Shown here in pieces: positions 15,890 to 28,800 of a stretch of 64,000 bases of DNA. Source of the stretch: Eunapius fragilis (Eukaryota; Porifera; Demospongiae; Spongillida; Spongillidae); the NCBI GenBank assembly GCA_963681505.1, contig OY811981.1:7245916-7309915 (forward strand). Direction: 5' to 3'. The notes below the pieces were generated by a model. The model did no database searches and was not told where the DNA came from. It saw nothing but the letters and a program-made list of their open reading frames with translations. Made by a program: the position numbers and the translations under genes. Numbering within the stretch: the stretch's first letter is position 1; each line of letters starts with the position of its first letter.

Positions 15890-16180
15890 TAACTGCTGTT
15901 GATGATATATTGTTTGTGGAAATGGTGTTATTTCCATGGATGCTTCAGTAGCCTGTCACCAGCTAGGATTTTCTGCCTGATAAGATGACTACATATTCTA
16001 GTTATGAATGGATATTTCCATTTGAAGGACATATGATGGTTACTATGCATGGATACGCTCATAATCTATATGGCTGTAAACAGTGGAAATGAATGGCTGC
16101 CCTCACTATGATAATAACTATTCAGTCTATGAATCACCTCTAACTACTACAATCCACCTGAGTGATCACAGCATGGATTT
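15890..16180 (+). pseudogene. Relic SRCR exon
   Basis: A conceptual translation gives the SRCR signature DASVACHQLGF followed by a stop. A second-half-like segment with the Tyr-Tyr and Cys-Pro-His-Tyr spacing of exon 1 of the gene above follows. The second half recurs at about 51525-51660; the first half is missing there. It is an extra, decayed SRCR domain downstream of the transmembrane exon. Confidence 0.6.
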
Positions 16181-16799
16181 TTTTTAATGAAGTTGAATTC
16201 CCAGGTTCCCGTACTATCCACGGGTCAGATCAAGTGTGCATATGAACTTCACCTTTCTAAGACCATCAATATAAGGTATTCAAAGTGTAGCATCCATGAC
16301 AATCCATGCAGCCGATAGTTGTCCACAGACCAAGAGGGAAAACATCCTTTTTCTTAGTGATGCCCACTCAATGATGGTAGACTAAATAATATACTGTTTT
16401 CCAACATTTATCTTCCACTCTAAATGTTGCTGATTTATACACTAGATTTGTCTCAGACATGTAAATAACCTGGTCGTTTTTACTTTCATTCTGTCCTCTT
16501 ATCTCCGTATTTGCACATACATGATAGACCATACATCTATGTGAGACAATCAGCTCTCAATGAATATTTGTGGAGCATTACATGTTATTAATACATTGTG
16601 TATCAATATTAAGTAATTAATTGCAAATACACTGTGTGGTACATGTATGAATTCATCAGAGTAAAGTAAATCTAATACCCATTTATCTTCACAGCAAGGT
16701 ATTGCAGTTCCACTCAATGAGATTGCAGCTCAGCTACTGTCATAACTTCTCTTGTCCAGTGTTTGTACTGAATTGTTGCCAAAATGAATGCATATAGAC

Positions 16800-19700
16800 T
16801 CAAACATTGCTCTCACTCACTTCAGATGTCTCCATAATTCGTTTCAATGCATTCTCAAACCACCTGCACATAGATATACGTAATTTCTATGGTGTACTCA
16901 TACAAAACGTGTACCTTTTTGCTTTGTGTTCCTCATCTTCATCATTTTCAGTTTTGGAATGGGTGCAATAAAGTCGAATGTGAATCTCAGGGAAAGGAAC
17001 CAGGTGCTAATACATGTACATGTACAACTCAATCGCATGCATTGATTATTAATTTCATCATTACAGGATATTTGTCAAGTGTGGTGATGGTCCCATCTTT
17101 CTTGTACAGCCATACCTTCCCAGGCATTAGTTTGCTTGCAAAACGCACAACCTAAGAGTTATCATTTTATAAGACAACTAGATACATGTACTACATGTGT
17201 GGCTCACATCAATATAGGCAACATCTTTAGGGAAATCATGAGATTTTTTGAATTCCTCTTCAAGCCATTTCTTCACTTGTTTAGCTTCATCATCAGACAT
17301 CAGTTTGAGGGGAATAAAATTCTCTGCCAGTTGCTTGTATAGATCTCTTTCAACTATTCTATCCAGCTATAAACACGGTACATTCAGCCATTGCAAGATA
17401 CCTTTATTAGGTTTGCACTTGCACCTTTCCTTTGGCTTTCTTGTGGTATAAGTTCCACCACATAGTCGGTCAGTGATATGTATGCTTTCACATTCATCAT
17501 GGACTCTGATAATCTGTGACAATCATGTAGCAAAAATAAATATCAAGAGCCCTAAAGAAACTGACCTGCATTCTTTTTCAACTTCTCCTTCAGTATATCT
17601 GATCTTGTAACCATTCTCATCATCAGCGAGACATAATGCTTCACCAACCCTGTGGGAATTCATTGAGTAACACTTGCAGCTTTTGTAAGTTCTTTAGCTT
17701 GCATAATCTCAATGGCATTATTAGTTTTGTGTTGGCAGGAGCGTCGATGTAGAAAGTCTCTTGTATGGAACAATTCATGAATATCCTCCCCTACCTAGAT
17801 GGATTATTAAAGCTCCAGTTGTGCACAGCTTCTACTTGTACATGTATATTGACATGGCCTACGATATATCATACCTTATCACGATACACTATGTGCTTTT
17901 TCCCACCATCACTGGGTACTTCTCTAATAGTTGCATTTCTAAGGAGCCTCCTGTAGAAGGAAAGGATAGATTAGATTCTGAAATATAAATTGTGATGTTT
18001 TGCCTGTAATCAAATGTATGGCTCAGTCCAAGAGCATGGCAGTCACGTGTAAAGTAGTCCCACTTGTCCACATCTATCTCATTTTGATGGTTAGACACAA
18101 TCTGTGGCAATGCTATCATTAATTTACAGTTGTATAACCCAGGCAGGTCAGTGATTGTACCTCGTATAAGAAGGGCTTATCTAATCTCAGCTCTTTGTAA
18201 GAAACGTCTTCTGGTGACACATCATTTTTTATCTGAAAGTTATACATTTTGCTGAAATATTTATTAGCATATCATCATTGATAATACCTCTCCTCTTATT
18301 AGTTGTTTAATGAATTCAATATCTGCATCTTTCAGCTTGGCATTTTCAAAATTTGTCTTCATTTTTTTATATATCTGGTCAAACATTCTACAGGATGTTT
18401 CTTCATGCTGAAAGAATGATTTTGTCTTAAGAAGTGTCACTCACAATGCAAACAGAGTTTTACTTTATACTCATCCCCAGTCTTTCCAATCCTATGCAGA
18501 AAACGGTCTTCAAATACATGGGAGAAGGGTCCATGTCCTTCACAAAGTGCACATACATGTCATGCATGTGACCTACCAATGTCATGGCACAGTCCAGCTA
18601 CCATCACACAAAGCTCATCTTCATCAGAAATGTCTTCTCGTGGCTGTGAAGTCCCCTTTTCGTACCTCAGCTTCCTAATAAACTCTCCTGCTAGATAGGA
18701 AACACTAAAAAGGTATGCAAATTAAACTGTGTTCATTACTGATAGATCAACAATTCATAAAATGTATGTGAGTTTTAAATAGTTTGATTCTTTGTTTTGT
18801 ATCCTTCTGCCTTACATGTATACAGTATGCTCGCATTACTTCTTCCACACATACAAAAAAATGATATTTATGTTTACAATAATTGGTGCGATAATTAATT
18901 CACTATATAATCTTAATCCAGTTTTAAATGTAGGTTAATTCTCACTCATACAAGTGTGGGCATCAGATGCTAAATCCTTGAGATGATACTGTTAGGCTAG
19001 CTTAGCAGTCAGATTGTATATTTGACCGGCCCTCAAAATAGCTGTAAGGCAAATAGACTACATGCAGCTAGGGATAGATGGTAAGGTAAATCAATACCTC
19101 CTATTTTGTAGTCTATTTTAAATGATTGCCGAATGGGTGGATACACATGTACATGACAATTTCTTCAGACGATGGTTGTGGGAGAAAAGAAGTCATTAAC
19201 AGCCATACTCCATGCATTACCTGAAAGTTGAATGGCTGCGCCAAGAGATACAACTGTTAGAGGTTTATTGGACTGCATTGCTAAAAGTGCACTATCCTTG
19301 ATACCAAACACATAGAAAGATGAACTGCACTAATTTGGACAGGACCTCAGATCCAGCAGTGTGCATGTAGTGCGCGGTGCGAACTTATCAGTTCAAGCAT
19401 ATGTATACAAAATACACCGAGATTAGGCACTACCTAAAATGTACATATAAAATTAAATATAGTATAGAACAGAGCATGCAAATAAAGAAAGGCATTTGAC
19501 TGTTAAAATATATAAGCAATGTACATTATAATGTAGTCATTGATACTTATATCTGCGAAGATGCATGTCCTAATGTATTAACATTACTAGTATCTAAATG
19601 TACTAATATAGAGCTTTTGTTGATCTTGATTAGGTCAATATAAATGATACGGCTTACATCAAAAGATTAAAACAAATAAAGGGAGCTTGGTAATTAGGGA

Positions 19701-19931
19701 TGGGTGGAGAAGGATCATTCTACATATTACTAGTGCACGCATATAGGCTTACCCAATGCTGTGTTCAAATCGGTTGAAGGATGCTCCAGGGTAAACGTAG
19801 TATCTTCCGCCAAGCTGCTTGATATACCGAAGTCGGTTAAATTCACGTGTGTTGATGATGTCGACCAACAGGCGGTGGAGTCTCATGTGACCGTGGATGG
19901 GATCGTTGAAATCTTTTCCCGCATAGCTCAT
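16800..19931 (-). CDS. SAMHD1: SAMHD1-like HD-domain dNTP triphosphohydrolase, 14 exons, 478 aa
   Basis: Exons (minus): 19931-19753, 18704-18577, 18537-18464, 18407-18288, 18232-18161, 18101-18004, 17950-17875, 17794-17703, 17649-17566, 17513-17402, 17366-17208, 17151-17065, 17006-16915, 16863-16800. They total 1437 nt with all phases matching and no internal stop. The family hydrolyses dNTPs to deoxynucleosides and triphosphate. HD residues are present: R54 and H57 (NRFEHS), H100-D101 (LCHDIGHGPFSH), D203 and Y207 ([13 protein letters not shown]). These match human R164, H167, H206, D207, D311 and Y315. Exon 1 starts directly at the HD region ([15 protein letters not shown]), so there is no N-terminal SAM domain. 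In the allosteric GTP pocket, human D137 and Q142 correspond to N27 and N32, while R145 is kept (R35). The C-terminus is short and ends SEVSESNV. Two introns (after exons 6 and 8) use GC donors. I am confident of the family; substrate range and regulation are inferred. Confidence 0.93.
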
Positions 19932-21232
19932 CGTTTTACTGGATCGCCTGCTCAGACCTTTCGAGGAAGTTTTTATATTCAGTTGTTTGGTTCGGTGCGT
20001 CAGTAGAAGAAATATGTGCTAGGTTCAGCTGATTACTAAATATAGAGCAGTAAAAGTGTATTCATTTCGGATGAAATTCATGCTCTTTATTCCTTGGAAG
20101 GAGATTAGTAAACGATAAACATAATTATTACATAGTCATTAAAATTAATGTTGTTTGTTACAAAACAGCATAGCGGATTTATATATTAAAATTAATTATC
20201 TCTTCACGGCTCTGTCACGAATATTTCCATCCGCGTCCTATGAGCAATAATGATGCCGCGGCCAGTAATATACAATATGGTCATGTTCACGGCTGGCCGG
20301 ATTTTGTCACGATCGCGGTTAAAAAGGCTGACCGCCACTTAGCAATACGGTCACGTACACGGCCTGACCGGCATCCGTCAATCTTTGATGCGGTCACGGA
20401 TGGTCACGGCTTTACAGCCTTTAGGCATTTATAATACGTCATTGCGTAACAAAAAGTGTCAGTATGAATTATTAGACTTAAACATATCCGGCATAACAAA
20501 CTGAGAACATTAATCGCGCTTTACAGGCTTAGGCAACAACCTCGAGGCAATCAAAAGCTACAAGTGATCACGAAGCCAGTTAGGAGACATATTTATAATC
20601 GGGCCATGCGTTCAATAACACACGCACGTGACAACTTTGGTCCAACTCTCTGTTGAGTGCAAGCCAAACAAAAAAGGTTCAGTCATGAGTACAATAGCGA
20701 AGAAAGCCAAAGATACTATCACGTCGGACTAGGGGGGCTACTCAATGACACCAGAACCAAAAAATACATGCACTGGATAATTTATTTATACCATCAGTGG
20801 CATCACATGAGTAAAACTGGCCGTCCGTGAAAGTTCCTGACGGCCACAATCAACAGCACAAAATTTTGACGGCCAGCAAATTTCATTGTCACGAAAATTT
20901 TGGTCCCCCCCAAGAATTGGTCCCCCCGGACCAATTTTTATGAAAAAATGGGTCCCCTCTGAATAATCAATTCTGTCTGAAATATTTGGTCCGCGCTAGC
21001 GCATTTTGGTCCCCCTTTAAAAACACGTGTTGTTTGAAGTGCTGAACAGAAATCGGATGAAGAAACAGAAGATATTGGCAACTGTGTATCAAAATAAGAG
21101 CGAGAAAGGGATTAGAGATGGTACGATACTAAATGCATTGGCCTTCGGCTGTAGATATACGATTCAGTGCACGTTCAATATATGTATATCGATCCGATTT
21201 CATTGTATTATACTTATGCTTGTATATTCCAG
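19932..21232. other. Upstream of the SAMHD1-like gene; CGGTCACG-rich and GGTCCCCC-rich patches
   Basis: No gene is supported. Between 20210 and 20420, and again near 20815-20885, there are repeated GTCACG, CGGCC and GACGGCC motifs in both orientations. From 20895 to 21015 several TTTGGTCCCCC boxes occur, resembling the GTCCCCC boxes of the Ginger-type elements at 34623 and 39905. The 64- and 81-codon ORFs in this stretch show no domain. Confidence 0.45.
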
Positions 21233-21475
21233 ACCTGTATTTAAAGTGTAGGACATTCTATCTTAGGCACCAGTGTCCCCCCATGGGGGGGACACTGGTG
21301 CCTAGGGTAGGACAATTATGCCTTGGCATAAATGTCCCCTGCGGACAAATATGCCTAGGCATAATTGTCCGGGGGACAATGGTGCCTAGTAACGAGTGTC
21401 CGGGGGTCAGCGGTGCCTGCTGGGGGGGCAACCTTTTGCGGGGGGGGGGGGGGGGGGGGGGGGCAACCATGCCTT
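21180..21475. mobile_element. Ginger-type element fragment (right end)
   Basis: It contains the hairpin GGCACCAGTGTCCCCC/GGGGGACACTGGTGCC, modules like GCCTAGGCATAATTGTCC and a 24-bp G tract (21440-21463). It ends CTTCGACA followed by CCGG. It is clearly homologous to 39840-40106, including the preceding sequence ending GTATTTAAAGTGTAGGACA. No left TGTC end is identified. Confidence 0.65.
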
Positions 21476-23885
21476 CGACACCGGCTTTTATGAATGCGAT
21501 GCTATAGTACGGACGGTGGCCCTTGGTGAATACGATGGCGATGGTGAAAACGTTGAAGATGATGCTGCTAGCATTTTCACAATCATTTTATGTCTGATTA
21601 CTTTACATAGATGCTGTTCCAACAGTGGATATGTCTGCATCAATATCTATATTATGTTAATTTTCTTATAGATCTTCATGAGGATGGGGTTTAGACCAGG
21701 GTGACCATGAACTCATGCACAAAACTTCTTAACATCGAACATGATCTTACAACTCGAGCCTTCCCATCCACAGGTAATCATTAATTTTGAGCATGCATAG
21801 ACTAGACATTTGTATTTGGATGTTAAATTCAATTGTATTGCAAGCATAACAACTTCATATGTAGCGAATTTTAAAAGATGCACTGCTTTCTAAGTTTATC
21901 ATGTCTGCTTATATATAATGCTCATTGTAGGAGAAAGCCGAGTGATTTATTGGAGCCACTGTCTAACAGACCAGCAGTTTAAATAAGTCTGCAATTATAG
22001 CATAATACAAAGAGGCATCACTCCATGGTTTCACCTATTGGTAATATCCGAAACCGGGAGCATATGTTTGAATAATCAACTGGTATATCAAAAGTATTGA
22101 ATTAATAATTTAATTTATGTGCACATTGTATAGCAATAGACCAAAAAACAGTTAAAGTTTATTGCACCTGCAAGGACATACTTGGACATGTTAACACTGA
22201 ATAGAACTTTCATTTACACTTATACCACATTCATTTTCCTGTGTATATAAGTATGTAGCATGTGACAAGTGGCTTTGAATCAATTAAGGTATGACCTGTA
22301 GCTACACCAAAACACGCTGTTCAGATCAAAGCATCTGAAGAGGGAGGTCAATTAGGCAAAGTGTTTTTCCATGCTGCCAAACTAAGATCGATCGAAGAAC
22401 AAAGGTAGGCTTATTAAAGAAGAGGCCTCAGTATATACTCAGATTTAATACACGATACTGATGAGAGGAATCTAAGCGTCCTATGTCATGTTCTGGATAG
22501 AGAAGGTTTTGATTTACTTGTCCCACTTAAAGTGTCTACGTGTATGTTACCACCAAAAAACAGTGAAAAGAGTAATGCCACAAGGAATGAACTCAAATAA
22601 ATGCATAATATTAGAAACTCCATCTATTTTTGTCTACAGGTTCCTGTTAAATGAGTAATAATTATAGTTGTGTAGATATTCAATTATTCATCTCACTGAC
22701 AAGTCAACGGTTAGACAGAGGGCATATTAAATGGGTTTGTTGAGTGATATTCAAAGAGAAGAATTGTTTACTTCCCACCTGTAATAACATCTGTGGGATT
22801 GATTAATTAAAATGGAAGTATTATAAAGTCTGTATTTGAACTTCAAGGGGAAGTGCAAAGATCACATACACTACATGTACTTGAAAGTTGGACAGTTAAG
22901 TCAGTTATAAGTATTTAGCCACTTGTGAACTACAGTGTAAATGAATGTTAACCATTGTGTAGTCTACTTGAACTAATAATGCACTATACATAGTATACTT
23001 GATGGTTTGCAAACAAGATCAGAACTGCCTTTAAAACTCACAGCTACATTACTAGTGATGTACTTGACAGTGATTGCAGGGTTGCAACTTTTATGTATGG
23101 TGAGACTAAAATGAATATTAACAGGAAGAGGGTGGTCTTTCAGATTTAAAAAAAATCTTTTAAAAACGATGAAGGTATCAAAACAGGATTTATCATTAGG
23201 TATAATTCCGTTTGCTTTTTTTTACTTAGAAACCGGCATTTTTTATTGCCACGATGTATGCAATTACAATAGAAAAAATGTGATGAAAATTAAACAAAAA
23301 CCGCAAATGTCTAAGAGACTGAATGTCGGGAAAACCGAGCAATTGTATAAATATTATTGGAGAGTTCAGTAAATGATGGATTTACTGACCTTCCCTTTGA
23401 GAACTATTCATCCTTTCCATACACATGTTAGCCCTTGTCTCCTGGACCTATTCTTATATAAAATTTTCGGCGGTCCTGGTGTTCATTGGTAAGGGTCCTA
23501 GCCATGCGCTAGCCATTACCATGAAAATTGGTAATCATATACCGTTGTAATTGAAACAATAAAAACCGATGGATGCAATAAATATGACAACTTGAGACAA
23601 GGAAAAGCTAACCGCTGAGAATGAGATAGTATATCGTAACGTTTGTAAATATATATTATATATATATTTATAATTATATATATAATTATATATATATTTA
23701 CGAATAAGGATGGAGAGGATGTGACTTAAACTATTATTTGTAGACCGATTTGTGAAGACCTATTCTTCCGTGATGGCTAGTGCACTGTATGACGGTTTTG
23801 TTATTTCCATTCACCAATAAATAATAATAAGCATACATAGAGAACAGAACAGAAATGACAGATTAATATAAGGACTAACTTTTGT
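21476..23885. other. No gene seen
   Basis: AT-rich sequence with only short ORFs lacking domains. An AT palindromic cluster is at about 23640-23700. A short AGGGTCCTAGCCATGCGCTA stretch near 23490 has a small inverted repeat. Nothing else is supportable. Confidence 0.5.
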
Positions 23886-23889
23886 ACTA

Positions 23890-25870
23890 TATATGTATAT
23901 TGTAAGTTATATCCCATCAGCCATATCCAAGGCACTCCTCCAGTGGCTGCAGAGGCTCTAATGATTGCAAATGACAGACTGGCCCGCAGCCATCCCATCA
24001 CTTCTCCATATGTCTTTCCCCATTTCATACAGATGTGCTCAGAGAGGTGTTTACGATAGTTGATTTCTTCACATCCCAAGGCACTATCAACTGACACTAA
24101 ATATGGGTGATACAAAGAGAAGCAAGTAGTAAAAAAAAAGATCCATGAATGAGGCCAGAGGAGCACCATCATTGCCCCATCCCCCTTTGGCAACTTTGAT
24201 TACAGTACAAAAATATCCTGTAATTGACAGTTTCTGCAATGCGAAGAATAATGTCTATTTTGATTTTAATCAGCATAGCAGTATGTCCCTTTGCTCTATA
24301 TGCATCAGTACCTAGTTGCCAAAAGCATTCTCTAGGTTTCACACAAATTCCGTTTGGCTTGCTCAAAGGAGGTAGAGGTTTGGTGGTAACCTAAATGGGT
24401 CAAGGGCAATAGTGGACTCCAGATCACGTTCCATGATGCATATTGTTAACTGCTAAGAAGAAGTCGACGCCCATCTCCTTTGACCTGCCCACAGACCCTG
24501 CAGCCTCCAAGAGGCAGTCCCGTATAATATGCACAAGTGATACCAGATATACACTAAAAATGGTGTAAATGAGGCTTGTCTTGCAATGGCTGCATTGTTG
24601 TATTTTTTCATTTTTTCTGCTTCAGCTGATGACAGGACTGCTGCCGCACTTCTTTGAACATGGGAGAGTGCATCTGTGTCTATCACAAGTAGATAAAAAA
24701 GTGCTTCAGCCTGAGGCTGCCACACCCCTTGCACACCAAGGTCAGCGATTAAGGAGGGTTTGCCTGCTACTTCACATGCCTCTTGTATCACTGGTTCCTG
24801 GACAATGTCCTTATAAACAATAGATGACAGGTCACCAAGAGTGTCTGGTAATGAGACCTCCTTTCTTGAAATTCAGGGCATGTTCATAGCTAAAAGCTGC
24901 ACCACATCCATCAAATGTTGCTGGACTGAATGAGAGGCTAATATTAAGGCAGCTGCATACATCAGCATTGAGAGTGGATCTCCTTGCATGGGCAACACCC
25001 TCTTTGCTAAATATGAATTCAGCATTGTGCTCTGTTTGTACCACAAGAGGAGCATAACCATGATACGTGTTGAACACATACTTTGCACATAATGACCACT
25101 GAATGCGGGTGTTCCAAATTGCTGCAATCCTATTGAAAGAGTTGAATGCATTATTTGCATCTACAAGCAGTAGTCCCCATCCTGATGCTGTTTTTGATTC
25201 GAAAAGTTCTTTCATTGCATGAAATGCTCCCTCAATGCTGCCCTTTATACCTGAGCAGAGCTGGTCCACACCACATAAGTTTGCTATGTTATTTCGTGTA
25301 GTCATGACTATTGATCTGCACATAATGTACCTTAAAATCTCGCCAATGGCTATGGGGCAAAACCTGGAGATTTGTCAAGTACTATCAAGTGGCTAGACAT
25401 TAGTGCTCTGATATCTTTCCAGTCAACAATTGTGTAGGATAGTTCAGCAACTGCATCTCGCAATTTGGCACTGTGAGTAACATAATGAAGCAAGAAAGCT
25501 TGGCAGTGGGTGGCTGTAGACTCACCTGCATGGTCCAGCACTGCCTTCTATTCTTTTTGCAGCTGTTGCACTTGTAATGTCCAAATCTGTTAAGGTTGGA
25601 AGGTTAGTACTTGGAAGGAAGGCTTGTGGACAGGATTGAGAGGGCTCAGGGACTTTTCCTGAAAGACATCAAAAACAGTTTTTTTTGTGTGTATTATCAA
25701 CACAAGAGGAAGGATCTAAAACTCCTCCTTTGCCTTGTCTTTCAGTTAACCAAAGCACTGCTGACCTCATTTGACCTTTAAGCATCAAGTTGGAAAAACA
25801 CTTTTTTATGTTGTTCACATGATCTGATATTGTGGTGAATAAACTGCAGTGCAGATACATGTAGGATGGT
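23890..25870 (-). pseudogene. Reverse-transcriptase retroelement relic
   Basis: Reading the minus strand in three frames gives a continuous RT-type protein. Upstream is FSNLMLKGQMRSAVLWLTER (about 25790), then SHLIVLDKSPGFAP and, after a frameshift near 25360, IGEILRYIMCRSIVM. Next comes LLLVDANNAFNS (about 25140-25180), the palm motif region. A second frameshift near 24985 leads to QGDPLSMLMYA. The C-terminal part reads HICMKWGKTYGEVMGWLRAS (about 24000). This pattern occurs in an RT family of invertebrate genomes; I cannot place the clade, and no endonuclease or terminal repeat is seen. At least three frame breaks show it is inactive. Confidence 0.75.
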
Positions 25871-28800
25871 TCCGCTGACTTTTTGGATTTATATGACCCC
25901 TTATATAAATTACAGTAAATTGTTTTTTTCTTCTAAACAGATCATCAAGTGCCTACTGAGCGGTGGCCCCATTAGGTACATTACATCATGGCATGAGACT
26001 ACTTTGGGACCACGGGTGAATTCCCCAAAGTCTAGGGGTGTCTAAATCAATAGATCCCTAACTATAGATGACACCGTAGAGGGTGACCCCAAGTCTTTGG
26101 AGAAGTGGGCCTTAGCCCCGTACTGATTATGTAATAATGATACTACATGTACGTACTGAGTCTGATACGAGACTAGGCATCCATGGCCTCAAAGGTTCAG
26201 AACGGGTCTATTTGGGGATCCCTCCGTAACAGCTGAAACGCTTCCACTGCAAGCGGGAGATATTTATTGCTTGTATTATTATGGGCTATGACATAGCCTA
26301 CACTATGAATGGTGCTCATCCCTTTTGAAGAGGGCTCGTAGCAGCACAATGATTGATTGATTGATGTGAAGACGTGCGTCGCTGAGCGAAAAATGAAAGA
26401 TGCAAATGTGAAACGATCATCGTCACGAGGAAAGAAAAGTGGCGCTGGCGTGAAGTGGACACTTGTACATGAAGCGGCGGAGGATGAAAGCAAAAATAAC
26501 TTATTGGGCTTATACATAGAATGAAAACATCCATGATAGTGGCGCACGATGTAGCAAAAGGCAATGAGTGCATGGTGAAGAATCAAAGGATAGGGGGGGA
26601 TGGGGGGGGGGGGGGGGGCATTTTGTGCGAATCTTATCTTTTAACTTCTTATCCTGTTCTTATCCTGTTCGCCTGTGTGAAGGAGTGAGCATTATCCCTG
26701 TTGTCTGAGCTTTCTAAGCGTCAGCAGTTTTACTACATTTTAAGAGTGAGATTCGTAACGGGTCAATGAATCTAATTTCTTACGTTACAGTCACGCCGGA
26801 AGTGACTAAGCTTAATATCTATGGCGCACTAATGTCGAGTTTGGAGAGCTATTGTGATCGGTCTACGAAATGGTATACATAGTAGCGTCTTGACTGACGA
26901 AAATTTCATAATTGGAAGTTCGAAAGCTAAGGCTGCCGTCGATTGCATGATCCAATTTAGTGGTCTATCTTAGGTAATAGCAATAAATACATAGTCCACT
27001 TTGACTACTTACATGTACCTCGCTTGAGTACTAAGCCTCAATGAGATTCAGAAAGCTAGAGCGTTGTTTTCTGCATGCAGAAAACAACGCTCTAGCTTTC
27101 TGAATTAAAATTTAAAGGTTGTATTGAACTATAAACACTCAAAACACCCTTAACACCGCATCCGTGCATTTTTTTTTTTGGCCTATTTTGTCCAACTCAC
27201 TTTTAGGAAAACTAGTCGGAATGGTACTAATTGCCTCAAATACCAGAGTGCTAAGTAGTTCAACTCCTTAGACGAAGCTTGGAGCTACTGCCAGACTTGC
27301 AACTACTTCCGCTGAGGACCTACGTTTATTTAATGTCGAGAGGGTAAGGCTGTTAACCGGAAACGGGACACTTTTTCTGACAAGGATTCTGAGTTTAAAA
27401 ACACTATAGGCATGCTCAACTGGATCGGATAGGTAGCGTTTGAAACAATTCTGGCAGCAACCTATCATACTAGCGTGACGGTACTCCGTAGCGTCGTTGG
27501 ATCTCGACTCCGGACCCAAATATTGGTCGTGCACAGGCCCAAACATCTAACATTTGGCCATGCATAAACGTTATTTGACGTCACGTGGGTTTCCAGTGTC
27601 GTTGCTATTTACATAACAGGTTACTATAAATATGCACCACGTGAGCCAAATACAATGCCCGTTGTTCGTTAACGCGTTCCTGTCCGGTTATTGATGATCT
27701 GGTACCCAGACACTGATCAACTGCATTGATGTATGCAAGTCCTCGAACGAGGTAAACAACAAGAACTACAGTTAAACTGTCTAAACATATGCTTTTCTCG
27801 ACAATTAGGGGCCTTCCGACTAATTTTTAGAAAGTTGGGTTCGACAAAAAAATGTTCGATACTCACGGACCCGGTATTTAAAAAGGTACAGCGCCAAACC
27901 GTTTCAAATATCGCTTCGCTTTTATTTCAACGTTAGCACTGAACGAGAAGATTCTGTTTGCTCAAAACTAGTCAAAGACCCACAATAATGCCTTAGCCCA
28001 GAACTAATACAAATGCTTTTCAATAACTCGTTCGAATACCAGAGGTACAGAGCCGTTTTCGAGTGTCAACGTACATAAAATGACTCAATAAGGGCCCAAC
28101 ATTGAAACACCACTTACACTATGTTGGCGGAAGTACTCAGATGTTCAGAAATAAACAGTGAGCACGCATCAGAGACAAACCTCTTAGACTCTAGTAAAGG
28201 TACTTGCACATTTAAGGTACGCGTACCAAAAAATGATGATCTAATAATGCGATAAAAATTGTCAATTGAATTAAGGGGTGCAACGTGCGAAAAAGAAAGC
28301 TCGTTTGTGTTCGTTTATCTGCAATTTTGAACTAAGCTGTGTTCCTATAGTGCTTGAGTAAGATTGATACTGTTGGACCAGATCGTATTTTCCTCGTCTA
28401 GTTACCTTCGCACATTGAAAAATATACGAACTTTTTATACGTTGAACATTTCCTTCATATGTTAAGCGGCAGGGAAAAATACGTTTTCATTGCTTAGGAA
28501 GGGTCATAATCTAGCTGCCTTTAAAATGGTATCAACTTTGGTTGATGCGCAAGGGATCATACGATGGGATGTGTCTATTCGTTTGATACTGGCGTCAGCG
28601 GGTGCTGCACCCTTATTATCTGAAAAGACCAATATGCTGTTTTCTGCATTTGAATTTGTGCTTTGACACCAACTTTCAACCGCTAAGGTTGAGTGATTCT
28701 AATTAAAAAGCACTTAATCCTTTGAGTGGCAGAAATTTTGACTTCAGATACATGTAGCTTGAGCACTACAGGCTTGTTTTATTGGTGGTCAGGTCCCCAG

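Larger units (their letters stand above)
13474..16690 (+). other. SRCR gene 3' region; parent of two dispersed copies
   Basis: No intact gene lies here. The stretch 13480-14920 and 16035-16690 recurs, diverged, at 50265-52215. The part 13240-14700 also recurs at 62780-64000. It contains the minisatellite at 14230-14640, a G tract (15349-15367) and an SRCR exon relic (15890-16180). It ends about 110 bp before the convergent SAMHD1-like stop codon. Confidence 0.8.

Noticed and set aside
26197..27546. Minus-strand ORFs of 92-129 codons as genes
   Set aside because: No recognisable motif, no supporting exon structure and biased Ser/His content.
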